Shown piece by piece: positions 27,150 through 37,400 of a stretch of 64,000 nt of DNA. Position 1 is the stretch's first letter. Every line of letters begins with the position of its first letter. Under the pieces are notes generated by a model, which saw only the letters and a list, made by a program, of their open reading frames with translations, did not search any database and had not been told where the DNA came from. A program made the translations under genes and the position numbers. Source of the stretch: Bryopsis sp. KO-2023 (lineage: Eukaryota > Chlorophyta > Ulvophyceae > Bryopsidales > Bryopsidaceae); contig BSYQ01000005.1 in assembly GCA_030272585.1 (NCBI GenBank), positions 4,371,501 to 4,435,500 of the forward strand. Reading direction: 5' to 3'.

Positions 27150-29018
27150 ATGTCTGGAACATCCGAGCATTTGGAGCGACTCCGTCAGCAGAGGGATGAG
27201 TGGAAAGCAAAGGCAGAGGCCTTGGAAACGGAGCTCGCGGAAGCCTTAGAATCTGGAACTGAGGCGGTGGAATCACATGCAAATGTGGCGGCGGATTACG
27301 AAAAGTTACACAAGAAGCTTCAGGAGGGTGTGACAAAAAGAGATGAGCAGGAGGCGGAAATCTGTGAGCTGGCGGCGGAACTCCGGGAAACAAAAGAGGA
27401 AAGGGCGGCGGAAAAAACTAAGCTGGAGGCGGATTGGACAAATCGATACCGGGCTCTTCAACAGCAGTTGAGTGATGCTCAAGTGAAAGCCCGCGGTGCG
27501 GAAGCGGAACTCAAGACCATCAAAAGAGAGTTATCCGCGAAAGAGGAAGAAAATTCCGCAAAGGATCAAACCATTTCCGCGCGGAATCAAGAAATTTCCG
27601 CGAAAGCAAAGGAAATCACCCAGCTGACCACCGATCTGGCCCTCTCCCGGAAAACAGCCACCAAAGCTCAGGCGGATACCGAATGGTATCACAAGGAAAA
27701 CAAGCAGCTCATCAGCGAGGCGGAGAAACGCTACAAGCACCTCGCCACGGTCCAAAAAGAGCTGGCGGCCACAAAAGCAGCTCTCGCCAAGGCGGAAAAA
27801 GGAGACAATTTCTGCAGCAGCACGACTGCCCGCGTGTTAATGTCCGAGTTGGTGGCGTCCAAGGTTGAGGTCAGCCGGCTTCGGGCCAGCCTCATGGACA
27901 TTCCGCAGTCACTCGCGAGTTTCTCACACGGACTCGTGGGAGTACGTCTGGACACCGCGAAAACACAGGCGCAGTTGGTGAGGGATGGCCGGATAAAAGA
28001 TCAGGTCGATATGCATAAGGTCAAAGAGATAACCATCACAAACGTAGACCTTACGAAGGCGCACAATTTGGACCAAGTGAACGACTGGTTGAGCCGGATA
28101 GACGGGGCAGCGGAAAATATCTCACAGCAGTTGGCGAAACCACCCCAGAGTTCCCTTGACGATGACGACAACGAAGACGTCATAGCGGAAGAACCGACAG
28201 GTTCAAAACCACCGCTGAGCGCGGAGGACGCACAAACAAAAGCACTCGTCAAAGCAGCAATGCTCAAAGCACTTGCGGAGAAAAAGAAAGCAGCCGCGGA
28301 GAAAAAGGCGGCCGCGGAAAAACAACAGGCGGACGCGGAGAAAACACATGCGGAGAAAAAGGCGGCTGCGGAAAAACAAAAGGCGGACGTGGAGAAAACA
28401 CATGCGGACGCGGGAAAACAAAAGAAGGCGGACGCGGAGAAAAAGACAACCGCTGAAACCAAGAAAGGGGAGCCGTCGACTCAGGCGGATGCGGAAAAAG
28501 TGAAGGAAGCGGACAAAAAGGGCGCGGAGAAAAGCACCAAGCGGGGGAAGAAACGCACACGCGCGAAGGACGCGAAAGAGTTGCGTGCAGCGCTCAAGAA
28601 GATCAAAGGCACGCACGATCCAGCACTCGCGGGAACGAAGTGCTATTACTGCGCGGGAACGCAACATGGTGTCGGGGTAAAAACCAGTTGTGGGGCACAC
28701 TACGTTTGCCCTACACACTGGCCCCATCATCATGTAATGGATCGGGTCATCAATCGGTGGCTCGCGGATAAAAGTATCCGGCCGCTCGATATGACCGCGG
28801 AGCATCTTCGCCTCGGGAAACGTGCGGAGGATTTCCTTCCGCTCCCATCGCTTCCATCCCCGGACACCACTGATCAGCTCACCTTACCATGTCAGGTGTG
28901 TCGGGTCAAATCCGCAACCTTCCCCTCGAAAACCGGTGTCAAGGAGCTTGGATCCCGGCTGACAAACATCCTACGAACGATGTGGGATCTCGAGGGCTTG
29001 GACTCAGAGACAGAGTGA
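27150..29018 (+). CDS. Third ORF of outer element A
   Basis: 622 residues, MSGTSEHLERLRQQRDEWK start. Same layout as the nested copy's ORF: N-terminal coiled coil, Lys/Ala/Glu repeat region, Cys/His-rich C terminus (CYYCAGTQHGVG, CGAHYVCPTHWPHHH, LPCQVCRVK). The low-complexity region is a little shorter than in the nested copy, and more substitutions separate the two copies here than in pol. The frame is still open in both, which suggests that the protein is kept. Confidence 0.8.
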   Translation: MSGTSEHLERLRQQRDEWKAKAEALETELAEALESGTEAVESHANVAADYEKLHKKLQEGVTKRDEQEAEICELAAELRETKEERAAEKTKLEADWTNRYRALQQQLSDAQVKARGAEAELKTIKRELSAKEEENSAKDQTISARNQEISAKAKEITQLTTDLALSRKTATKAQADTEWYHKENKQLISEAEKRYKHLATVQKELAATKAALAKAEKGDNFCSSTTARVLMSELVASKVEVSRLRASLMDIPQSLASFSHGLVGVRLDTAKTQAQLVRDGRIKDQVDMHKVKEITITNVDLTKAHNLDQVNDWLSRIDGAAENISQQLAKPPQSSLDDDDNEDVIAEEPTGSKPPLSAEDAQTKALVKAAMLKALAEKKKAAAEKKAAAEKQQADAEKTHAEKKAAAEKQKADVEKTHADAGKQKKADAEKKTTAETKKGEPSTQADAEKVKEADKKGAEKSTKRGKKRTRAKDAKELRAALKKIKGTHDPALAGTKCYYCAGTQHGVGVKTSCGAHYVCPTHWPHHHVMDRVINRWLADKSIRPLDMTAEHLRLGKRAEDFLPLPSLPSPDTTDQLTLPCQVCRVKSATFPSKTGVKELGSRLTNILRTMWDLEGLDSETE

Positions 29019-29144
29019 GAGAGCGCGGAGCCAGAGCCAGAGCGTCAGAGCCGGACAGAGACAGTTTTTCCTTGGGGGTTTTCTTTTCTTTTCTTTTCTT
29101 TTCTTTTTCTTTCTTTTTGGGTTCTTCTACGGGTGTGGACACCC

Positions 29145-29168
29145 TTTGGGGGGGGGGGGGGGAGTAGT
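29145..29168 (+). other. Polypurine tract of outer element A
   Basis: A run of about sixteen G followed by AGTAGT lies directly before an LTR start (TGATACG at 29169). This is the expected site for plus-strand priming. The mirror-image tract is at 11684-11707 in the nested copy. Confidence 0.7.
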
Positions 29169-29266
29169 TGATACGTTGATCGCACTCATTTTGCAGTACG
29201 AGTGTGTAGTACGGGTTAGTACGGGTTCTAGGGGGTTAAGTTCAGAGAGAACACTTGTAAAGTAGT
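29169..29266 (+). repeat. Partial duplicate of U3 plus polypurine end (98 bp)
   Basis: The first 92 bp of the LTR are followed by AGTAGT and then by the full LTR at 29267. So the last six bases of the polypurine tract and the start of U3 occur twice in tandem. No such duplicate is at the 3' end of the nested copy. Confidence 0.9.
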
Positions 29267-29440
29267 TGATACGTTGATCGCACTCATTTTGCAGTACGAG
29301 TGTGTAGTACGGGTTAGTACGGGTTCTAGGGGGTTAAGTTCAGAGAGAACACTTGTAAAATTAATTCTCTGGTTTGTGAAAGTGTGTGACCCCAGTCTCA
29401 ACTTCAGCAACGACTCACTAAAACCTACAGGGACCTAACA
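29267..29440 (+). repeat. 3' LTR of outer element A
   Basis: 174 bp, identical by eye to 8833-9006. It is followed by ACATG, the target duplication. Confidence 0.93.
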
Positions 29441-29445
29441 ACATG

Positions 29446-32229
29446 TCTAGGTCTGTGTCTTGCAGTGATCAACTGTTGACACAGTGGATCTTTGGAATAA
29501 GCTGTCTGCACCTGTTGCAGGAATCCTTCTGCAACTTCCAGCCTAGCCTGAGCATTCATTTCAGACTTTGTTTCCTCCACTTGATGTGTGGCCCTGCTCA
29601 GAGCATCTGCCACCACATTGTCTCTGCCTGGTCTGTACTTGATCTCGAACTTGAAAGATTGCAGAGTCTCCATCCATCTTGCTTGCCTCTGTGACAGGTG
29701 AGGCTGAGTATGCAAAAACTTGAGGGGTGCATGATCGGTGTGCACCACAAACTCCTGTGCATCCAAATAGTGTCTCCAGACCTTCAAAGCATGCACAACT
29801 GCTAGCAGCTCCTTTTCATGAGTAGCATAGTTGAGTTCTGCAGGTTGCAGCTTCCTGCTTTCAAATGCAACTGGCTGCTGACCCTGTCCCTTGTCCTGAG
29901 TTAGGACTGCTCCTATTGCATAGTCCGAAGCATCGGTGGTCACTTCAAACTTCAGACTTGGGTCAGGCACCAATAGTACTGGTGCAGACATCAATGCCTC
30001 CTTGATATCCTGCATGGCTGCAGCTTCTGTCTCAGTCCATTTCCACTCTGCATCCTTTTTGAGTAATGCAGTCAAAGGCTTGGCTCTGGCAGAGAAGTCC
30101 TTCATGAACCTCCTGTAGTAGTTTGCCAATCCCAGAAAGGACCTGAGATCCTTCACTGATGTCAAGGGTGGCCAATTTCTGATAACCTGCACCTTGCTCT
30201 GCAACACCTGTACTCCTGCAGCACTTAACTCATGCCCCAGAAACTCAACTTGATCTCTGCAGATCTCACACTTTGAAGCTGATGCATACAACTTCTGTTC
30301 CCTCAACCTCTGCATCACTTTCCGCAAATGAACATTGTGTTCTGCCCAATCTTTGCTAAAAATCAAAATATCATCCAAGTAAACGATGCAAAAGACGTCC
30401 AGAAAATCATGCAGCACATGATTCATTGTGTTCATAAAAGTGGCAGGGGCATTTGTCAGCCCAAAAGGAAGAACAACATACTCATAAAGGCCATACCTGG
30501 TGCGGAAGGCCGTTTTCTCACAATCTGCAGGATCCAACCGCACCTGATGGTAGCCTGAGCAGAGGTCAATCTTGCTGAAGCAGCGTGCTCCCTGAATCTG
30601 ATCCAGCAACTCCTCTATCCTTGGGATAGGATACCTATTTTTCACCGTTAGTTTGTTAAGTGCCCGAAAATCCACACACATCCTAAGTTTCCCATTTTTC
30701 TTAGGAACAAACAAAACCGGCGAACCCCATGGAGACTTGCTAGGTCTGATAAATCCCTGCTTCAACAACTCTGCTAACTGCTTTTTCAGTTCTTCTCTTT
30801 CTGCAAAACTGGCCCTATAAAGCCCCTTTTTTACTGGTTCTGCACCTTCCACCAACTCAATCTTATGATTCACACCCCTGTCAGGAGGTAACTCCTGCGG
30901 CAGTTCCTCTTTAAACAAATCCTGAAACTCCTTTCTGATCTGTTTTTCTAACTCAGCTGCCTCTTTTCCTTCCTCTGACAAGGTTTCTGCCACACTGCCT
31001 TTTACTGCATCAGTACTTTCCACATTATTAATCAAATGTTCCTCCTGAACTTCCCGAAGATTTACCAAATACATCGGCATACCCTTGCGGGCTGCCCGAG
31101 CAAACTCTTTGGCGGACATCATATCCAAATCTTCAGTACTGCAATCCTCTACTCTACCAGTCTGCATTCTGAGTTTGACTACTCCCTGAGGTGTCTGCAA
31201 AACCAATTTCTTCTTCTGCCAATCTATCATAGGGTTGTGTTTACTCAGCCAAGACATACCTAACACCAGATCATACCTGCCTAGTGTCACTGCATACATC
31301 TTTTCCTCTGAAACAAACCTCCCCATCTTGACACTGGCCTGCAGTTCTTTTTCTACCTTCTCTGAAGTCTTGCCATCTGCTAACTGCACTTCAGTAACCA
31401 CCTCAGAAGCCTTTGCCTGAATGTCATTTTCTAGCAACCAATCTTTCGAAACAAAATTGTCGGTTGCTCCACTATCTAACAAAATTCTTGCAAAACAACC
31501 TGCCACAGCCCCTGTGGTCTTCAACAATCCTTGAGTCCCCCCTTGGACTCCTCTCAACTTCAAAACTGGGGGTTCACTTGAACAAACATTCTTGAGGGAA
31601 TCTGCACTAAGTTTCCCCTGCTCAAGCTCCTCTCTCACTGAAAAACCTGATGTGTCTGCCCTCAGATCAACATCAGTACCTTTACACTCAATAACATTGT
31701 GCAGCTCAGGTTCAGGTGGGGCCCCACCTAATCCTGCACTGCCTGACATCACCTGCAGGCTGGGTGTGGCTTCACTTGGCTCATCACCTCCTGCCTCAGA
31801 GACCAGAGTGGTTATGGCTTCACACAGCCCACAACCCTCCTTCGTTGTCCCTGTATCCTTCACCAAACATTCTGCAAATGTGGCTACACAAGGCCCTCCA
31901 CCTGCAAAATTCAATACTGACACTGCAGGATCCCCTTCAGGTATGGCTACACATGGCTCGGTACCTGCAAGGTTCTCCATCATTTTCTTCTTCTTCTTCT
32001 CCTTGGCTGAGGCTACACATGGCTCTCCAACCTTGGAGTTCTGATTTGAAATTCCTGCTACCCCCCAATTGGTAGCCTCTCTGTGTGGTGGGCTGCACCG
32101 GCCTTCCCACACTCCACTTCTATCCTCCTCCGCCAGGATTTCCCGGCCAGCAGTCTCTCCAGACTCTGGCCTCCTTAGTTTTCCTGACAGTCTGCAGCAA
32201 AATGTCCTTTCTTGCCGCAGTTGTAACAA
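29446..32229 (-). CDS. Element B pol, N-terminal part: protease, RT, RNase H
   Basis: Open frame that overlaps the end of B gag in another frame; its true start is unclear (no early ATG), so gag-pol expression by frameshift is likely. A Thr/Ala/Gly-rich leader with GxPCVA(T/I) repeats precedes an aspartic protease (RILLDSGATDNFVS, LGMSWL). RT follows (FSKIDLCSGYHQVRL, CIVYLDDILIFS), then RNase H (VTTDASDYAIGAVL, DNVVADALSRA). Homologous to the C pol remnant at 4260-3703. It ends at the A insertion. Confidence 0.9.
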
Positions 32230-33356
32230 TCAACATTCGCTGCAGAGTGACCTGCATCCATTCTGCTCCTTCTGGCAGAGATACTCTCTCCAAATCTTCT
32301 GTTCTGCCTCTGTCTGCGAGGACTACCACTGCGTCCTCTGCTTTTACTGCGACTGTCGCTTCGGTTTCTACCAACATCAAAACCCACGCGGTTACGCTGG
32401 AGGCCATCAACCTCCATGCGGTCCCCTAATTGTGGTGTATATTGGTGTGGTATATACCTATCACGATCTGCGTCAGTTCTGCCACGACCAGCACTGCGAC
32501 CTCGACTCTGCGATCTTCCTCTGCTGTAGGATCGGCCTCTGCTGTAAGATCGGCCTCTGCTCTTTGATCTGTCTCTGCGTGATCCTTCACGCCTGCCTCT
32601 GGGACTGTGACCTCTGCGTCCCTCTCTGCGGTACGCCTCAAGTGGACCTTCCCAAGTGGCGGCGAGTGCTATCGCACGCTCCAGATCTGCAGGATCTTCC
32701 AATTCAACCTTAGTTCGCAGACGGTCATTCAGGCCCTCTACAAAACGAAACAGCTGCTCTCCAGCATTGCTGTCATTGATCTGCAGCATAAGTCTTCTGA
32801 ACTGATGCACATACTCAGCAACAGTAGATCGTCCCTGCTTCAGACGTGACCATTCCCGCCTGAAGTCTTTGTTCTCATTCGTTTTACCAAACTGCTGTCT
32901 GAGTGCTGTCACCAAAGCTGGAACGTCCTGTGGCAGATTCAGCTGTCCTGCCATCGCAGCTTCATACCGTCCTCTCCACCAAGTGCCTGCTGCTCCTCTC
33001 AAGCATCCTACAGCCACTAGTACCTGCTGTTCCCTGTCCCTGGTTGCAGTAACATCAAAGTATGTCTGCAACTGGACTTGCCACTCATTGAGGGGAACAT
33101 CATGTGGATCACCATACCACATGTCAGGGCCTTTCGCCCTAGCTCTGCCCAGAGCTGCGGGAGGTTGCTGCTGTGCCATCCTGTTGTGCACTGCGTTCCG
33201 AACTGCGTCGTCCATCTGCACGTTCACGTTGGCTGCTACGTGTCTCAGGTGCTGGACCTCTTCCTGCATGTCCAAAATCATCTGCCTCAATCCCTGCACG
33301 TCGAAGGGATCTGGGGCCGGCATTCCTATCTGCGGTTGCTCGTCCTGTCCGGCCAT
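32175..33356 (-). CDS. Gag of element B
   Basis: 393 residues from ATG 33356 (MAGQDEQPQIG). Same plan as C gag: short N-terminal coiled coil, gag core (WYGDPHDVPLNEWQVQLQ, GAAGTWWRGRYEAAM, FGKTNENKDFRREWSRL), Arg/Ser-rich region with RGRS repeats, CCHC knuckle (CYNCGKKGHFAADC). It overlaps the upstream small ORF and the start of pol. Confidence 0.92.
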   Translation of the reverse strand: MAGQDEQPQIGMPAPDPFDVQGLRQMILDMQEEVQHLRHVAANVNVQMDDAVRNAVHNRMAQQQPPAALGRARAKGPDMWYGDPHDVPLNEWQVQLQTYFDVTATRDREQQVLVAVGCLRGAAGTWWRGRYEAAMAGQLNLPQDVPALVTALRQQFGKTNENKDFRREWSRLKQGRSTVAEYVHQFRRLMLQINDSNAGEQLFRFVEGLNDRLRTKVELEDPADLERAIALAATWEGPLEAYRREGRRGHSPRGRREGSRRDRSKSRGRSYSRGRSYSRGRSQSRGRSAGRGRTDADRDRYIPHQYTPQLGDRMEVDGLQRNRVGFDVGRNRSDSRSKSRGRSGSPRRQRQNRRFGESISARRSRMDAGHSAANVDCYNCGKKGHFAADCQEN

Positions 33357-33735
33357 CTCTGCGCTGCTCTCTGCGTTCTCTTTCCTGCTGTCCTCTCAAG
33401 CGATTCCTGTATATATTGCAGTTGGGATCAGTACACTCTGTGTATCTGAAGTACCCTGGACCCTGTTCTGCTCTGCGGTGACCGTGAGGGGGTGCTCTCA
33501 GAGCGCCTGGTTCCAACACTGCCAAAGGGTGTCTGACAGGTCCAAGTATATGTACAGGCTGAGCAAAACGAAGAGGAGAGGGTAAACGAACCACTGTATC
33601 AGGAAAACGCAGTGTGTGTGGCAGCACCCCTTCTGGGTGGTTCTCTGCTGAGTCCTCTGAATGAATACTCGTCTCAGAGTCAGAAACCACTTCAATAACT
33701 CTGTCACTACCACCAAAAGGTCTGCCGAAACTCAT
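33139..33735 (-). CDS. Small ORF upstream of gag in element B (ORF0-type, HxH...CxxPxC)
   Basis: 198 codons from ATG 33735 (MSFGRPFGGSD). It keeps the same signature as the C element ORF at 5865-5404: LGPVRHPLAV, RAPPHGHRRAE, then YTECTDPNCNIYRNR and a basic Arg/Glu tail. Two diverged elements keep this ORF at the same place with the same start, which argues for selection on the protein. The last 190 bp overlap gag in another frame. No homologue recognised. Confidence 0.7.
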   Translation of the reverse strand: MSFGRPFGGSDRVIEVVSDSETSIHSEDSAENHPEGVLPHTLRFPDTVVRLPSPLRFAQPVHILGPVRHPLAVLEPGALRAPPHGHRRAEQGPGYFRYTECTDPNCNIYRNRLRGQQERERREQRRDGRTGRATADRNAGPRSLRRAGIEADDFGHAGRGPAPETRSSQRERADGRRSSERSAQQDGTAATSRSSGQS

Positions 33736-33937
33736 ACAACCAAAACTCGACCAAGCAACAGCTGCGCCTGTAACTTTTCAAGTCTGCTTCCCTGAACAGC
33801 GCAAAAACTGCGTCTGTGTGCTGCGCCTGTGCGCTGCTTCTGTGTGCTGCTCACAGCACTCTCCAGTTCTATCTCTCCCAAGGCTGTGGGGCCTTCCAAG
33901 GTCCTCCAGCGACCCTGCACAGTCTTGCTGCGCCCCT

Positions 33938-33949
33938 GCTCCGAAACCA
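33938..33949 (-). other. Primer-binding site of element B
   Basis: TGGTTTCGGAGC on the minus strand, one base after the LTR at 33951. Confidence 0.8.
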
Positions 33950-33950
33950 A

Positions 33951-34423
33951 TGTAGTGAATTCGCCTGCAGACCGCTATTGTGGGCTGCTGGCTGTGAACT
34001 GCAAGCCTGAAACGGCTTGGAGGGAAAGAATAGACGACTTGGAAGCGAGACAAAGGGAGTTCAATCCCAAAGTAAGGTTACAAGAACGTTCAAACCCCAA
34101 GAACTTATAGAATACCCTAGCAGCCTTGATCCTAACTGATCATAGGCTGTAACATCAGTCTGCATCACTGCTGCAAGGCATCAGACCTTGCAGTCCTTTC
34201 AATCAGAGCCCAGCTCAGCCCCACGGCCATTCCTGTGGTGCTGAGCGACCTTCTAGAACATTCTAGCTGCCAGCTCAGTAGTCCACGTACTACTTCACTG
34301 CCAGCACACCCTGACTGACTGTATGCTGCCTCAGGGCAGCCAGCCTCCTACTTAAAGTACTGCAGGACTGTCAGCAAGCCTGCTGACGTACTGCAGGGCT
34401 GTCAGAAACCCTGATTCGCTACA
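33951..34423 (-). repeat. 5' LTR of element B
   Basis: 473 bp; minus strand TGTAGCGAATCAGG...GAATTCACTACA, TG...CA ends, followed by the PBS. It shares its first dozen bases and a few internal words (AATACCCTAG on the plus strand) with the LTR at 6652-6999 but is otherwise diverged and longer. Confidence 0.75.
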
Positions 34424-37400
34424 GTTGTTTTTCCTTTAGGGATAAGTGTGGTTATAGGTCCTAGGCAAGTGGTGAGTGCACACTTACCCTACAGATTTTT
34501 GGGAAAGATGCCTCAGATGTTTGATATTCTGTCGAATAATTTGGTGGAGGTGAAGTTTAAGATCAGGTTAGATGGGCAGATTAAAATTGTGCTTTTGAAT
34601 TTAAGTGGATCGCCTCAGCATCTGACCCCGGGAATGAAGGTGCTGGCCACCCAAGATGTGTTTGATCGGGCTGAAGATGTGGAGGGGCATCCTTTAGAGC
34701 TTTTAGAAAAGGGAAAAAAACAGAAGCAGGGGTTTTATAGGGAAAATAAGAAACAGGGACAGTCAGGAAAACAGGTGGCAGGAATTCAGGAATATCCAGA
34801 AAAACAGGTGGCAGAGAGTGCAGGTGGAGGGATAGATAAGAATCAGGCACAGCCAAAACAAAGGGTGGCAGAAATTCAGGAACAACCAGAAAATAGGGTG
34901 GTAGAAGTTGCTGGTCAGTGGAGGGATAAGGAAAAACCGGTGGCCGCAATTCAGGAACAGTCAAAAAAACAGGTGGCAGAAGTTCAGGAGCAGCCAATCA
35001 AAAGGGTGGCAGAAGTTTCAGGGCAAGGGAGGCCACAGTTCACTCGGGAATTGGTGCAGACTGTGGGGCACCAGGGACAGTGCCTCACTGTGGCAGATTT
35101 GGAAAGTAAGTACCCGACAGTTTTTGATCTCAGACCTGAAGCTATGGAATTGACACCAGCCATGAAATTCTTTTCGATGGGTACAGTTGATGTCCAGTTT
35201 ACGGCTGAAGTGAAATACACCAGCCATTCGAGATTCCAACCCTTGGCAATTGCAGAAAAAAAAGTAGCGGATGCAGAAATTCAAAATTTATTAGCTAAAG
35301 GGATTATCCAAGAAGTTCCAGTTGGGGCTAAGGGTTTGTTTTCACAGGCCTTAATTCTCCCCAAGGGGGAAAATGCCTGTAGAATTACAATGGACTGTAG
35401 GATTCTAAATGAGTTGGTGGAGGACTGGAGGTATCCGCTACCGGGGACGAGGGAAATAATAAAAAGCATTCCACTGGAGTGGGATACCTTTACTATTTTA
35501 GATATCAAAGATGGGTTTTTTAATTTAGGTTTAGAGGAAGAATTCTCCTCTTTGTTTTGTTTTTATTATAATAATCGGCAGTTTCGGTGGACGAGACTAG
35601 TTCAAGGCTTTAAGCCCAGCCCGGGATATTTCGATCGTACCCTTCGTTCTATAATGAGGGGTACTTCTTCCAAGGGTTTTGTGGATGATTTATTAGTGGG
35701 CAGTGGTGGAATTGCAGCTCATAATCAAGCCTTAGAGGAGGTTTTCCAAAGGTTAGAAAAATATGGGCTGAAATTAAAGAAGGAAAAAATCCAGGTGGGG
35801 CAGAAGTCAGTAAAATTTTTGGGTTTTCTAGTGAGGAAAGGAGAGTATTCTCTTCAACCTTTTATTGATACTTTAGTTCAAGATTTTCCCAGGGTCACGA
35901 ATAGAAAAGAACTGCAAAGGGGGATTGGACTTTGCAATGTGTTACAGGGGTTTGTGCCAAAACTAGCAGCCAAACTGCAAGAGTTTTATGCAGTTATTTC
36001 AGCCCCTAAACTGCCTCATGATTGGGGCAGAATTGGTCAAGAGTTTGAGAGCAAATTAAAGGAGATTTTAGCTCAGAATCTGTGGTTGGCTTTGCCTGGA
36101 TGGAATACCCAGTTTTGCCTTTTTACAGACTGGTCTGGAACTGGGGGTGGTTACGCGCTATTTTCTGCTGATTCGTTGGGCCAGCCTAAGAGACTATTGT
36201 TATTGGGTTCAAGGAGCAATCCTCCAGGTTTGCAGACTGTCTCCTCCTATTTAGGAGAAGTGGGCACTATGGTGTGGGGCTTGCAGGCGGTGGGAAATTT
36301 GGTTCGTGGAGGTAAGGTCACCTTATATTCGGACTCCCTTTCGGGAGTGCAGCGATTACAGAATGTAGCTTCGTGGGTGGTGGAAAGTGATAGTCGTTTG
36401 AAACGGCTTTACTCGTGGTTACTGGGTAATTGGGCTGTCGGGCATACTTTAGTGTTTAGATTTATTCCAGGGGAAGAGAACTTAGTGGCCGATAGTTTGT
36501 CACGTTGGCCAGCGCCAAGAGTTGAGTTACAACAACAGTTGCCACGGGTACAGGCACTCGAGTGCAGAGAAAGGACTGTTTATTCGCAAGAGGAATGGAA
36601 GTGGTTGGAGAAAGCGCATTATGGACATTTTGGGTCCACCACGATGTCGCTTAAACTGCAACGCTGGGGAGTGGAGATTGAACCACAAAAGATTCGACAG
36701 TTCGCACAAGGGTGCGAGGTCTGTCAACGACACCGCATATTACCTCCGCCAATGTCACTGGGGGAGTTGCAGGTGGTCGATGAGGTTGGGGAACGGGTGC
36801 ATATAGACTTTATTGGTCCCTTGCCGAAGGGTGACCAAGGGGAACGTTACATTTTTAGTGTGGTAGATGGGTTGAGTCGTTTGGGACGACTTTTCGTGTG
36901 CTCGCGTGCGACTTCCAAAGAAGCAATAGTTCATTTGGATTCGTGGGTAGAGTCTTTAGGTTCTCCGCGAGTGGTGGTTGCAGATAACGCCAGGGCATTC
37001 GCCAGCAAATCGTTTCGGGAATGGGCCGAGCGTAATTCGGTGGACGTTACGTATACGCCCCCCTACAGTCATAAATCAGCGGGATTAGTCGAGCGGTTTA
37101 ATAAGTCGGTGATGCAGAGAATGCGACGCATGGGTAGTGAGGTACGAGGGGGCGTGGAAAAGAAGTGGCCCACAATGGTGAAGGAGATCGAGCACATCTT
37201 GTGGCATACGCCCCATCAGGGTGTTGGGTACAGTCCTTTTGAGATAGCTTTTGGAATTGGACAGGATGGTCATGTGTTATCGACTTGGGTTCAGATTCGC
37301 GAATTGGCGCGACAATGCTTTCGACAACAGGTGATGGATGCAAATCGACGATCTGCAGCAGTGGTTGAACGACGTTTCGTCTATGGCCAAAAGGTATGGT

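Larger units (their letters stand above)
8833..29440 (+). mobile_element. Element A, outer copy: Ty3/gypsy chromovirus, itself interrupted by a nested A copy
   Basis: Plus-strand element with a 174-bp 5' LTR (8833-9006) and a 3' LTR (29267-29440) that look identical by eye. It has PBS at 9009, gag split at 11509/21773, pol 22719-26828, a third ORF 27150-29018, and a G-rich polypurine tract just before 29169. The 5-bp target duplication ACATG flanks it in element B pol. Without the nested copy it is about 10.3 kb. It looks whole apart from the nested insertion and a short duplication at the 3' LTR. Identical LTRs imply a young insertion. Confidence 0.93.
6652..34423 (-). mobile_element. Element B: Ty3/gypsy chromovirus interrupted by the A insertion
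   Basis: Minus-strand order: LTR 34423-33951, PBS, small ORF 33735-33139, gag 33356-32175, pol first part 32229-29446, then the A element inserted at 8833-29440 with ACATG duplicated at 8828-8832 and 29441-29445, pol second part (integrase, chromodomain) 8832-7429, small ORF 7371-6961, LTR 6999-6652. Without the insertion it is about 7 kb. All expected parts are present, but the element is split by the A insertion and its two LTRs are not of the same length or sequence. That points to a recombinant or tandem origin with C and rules out a simple LTR-based age. Confidence 0.8.
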
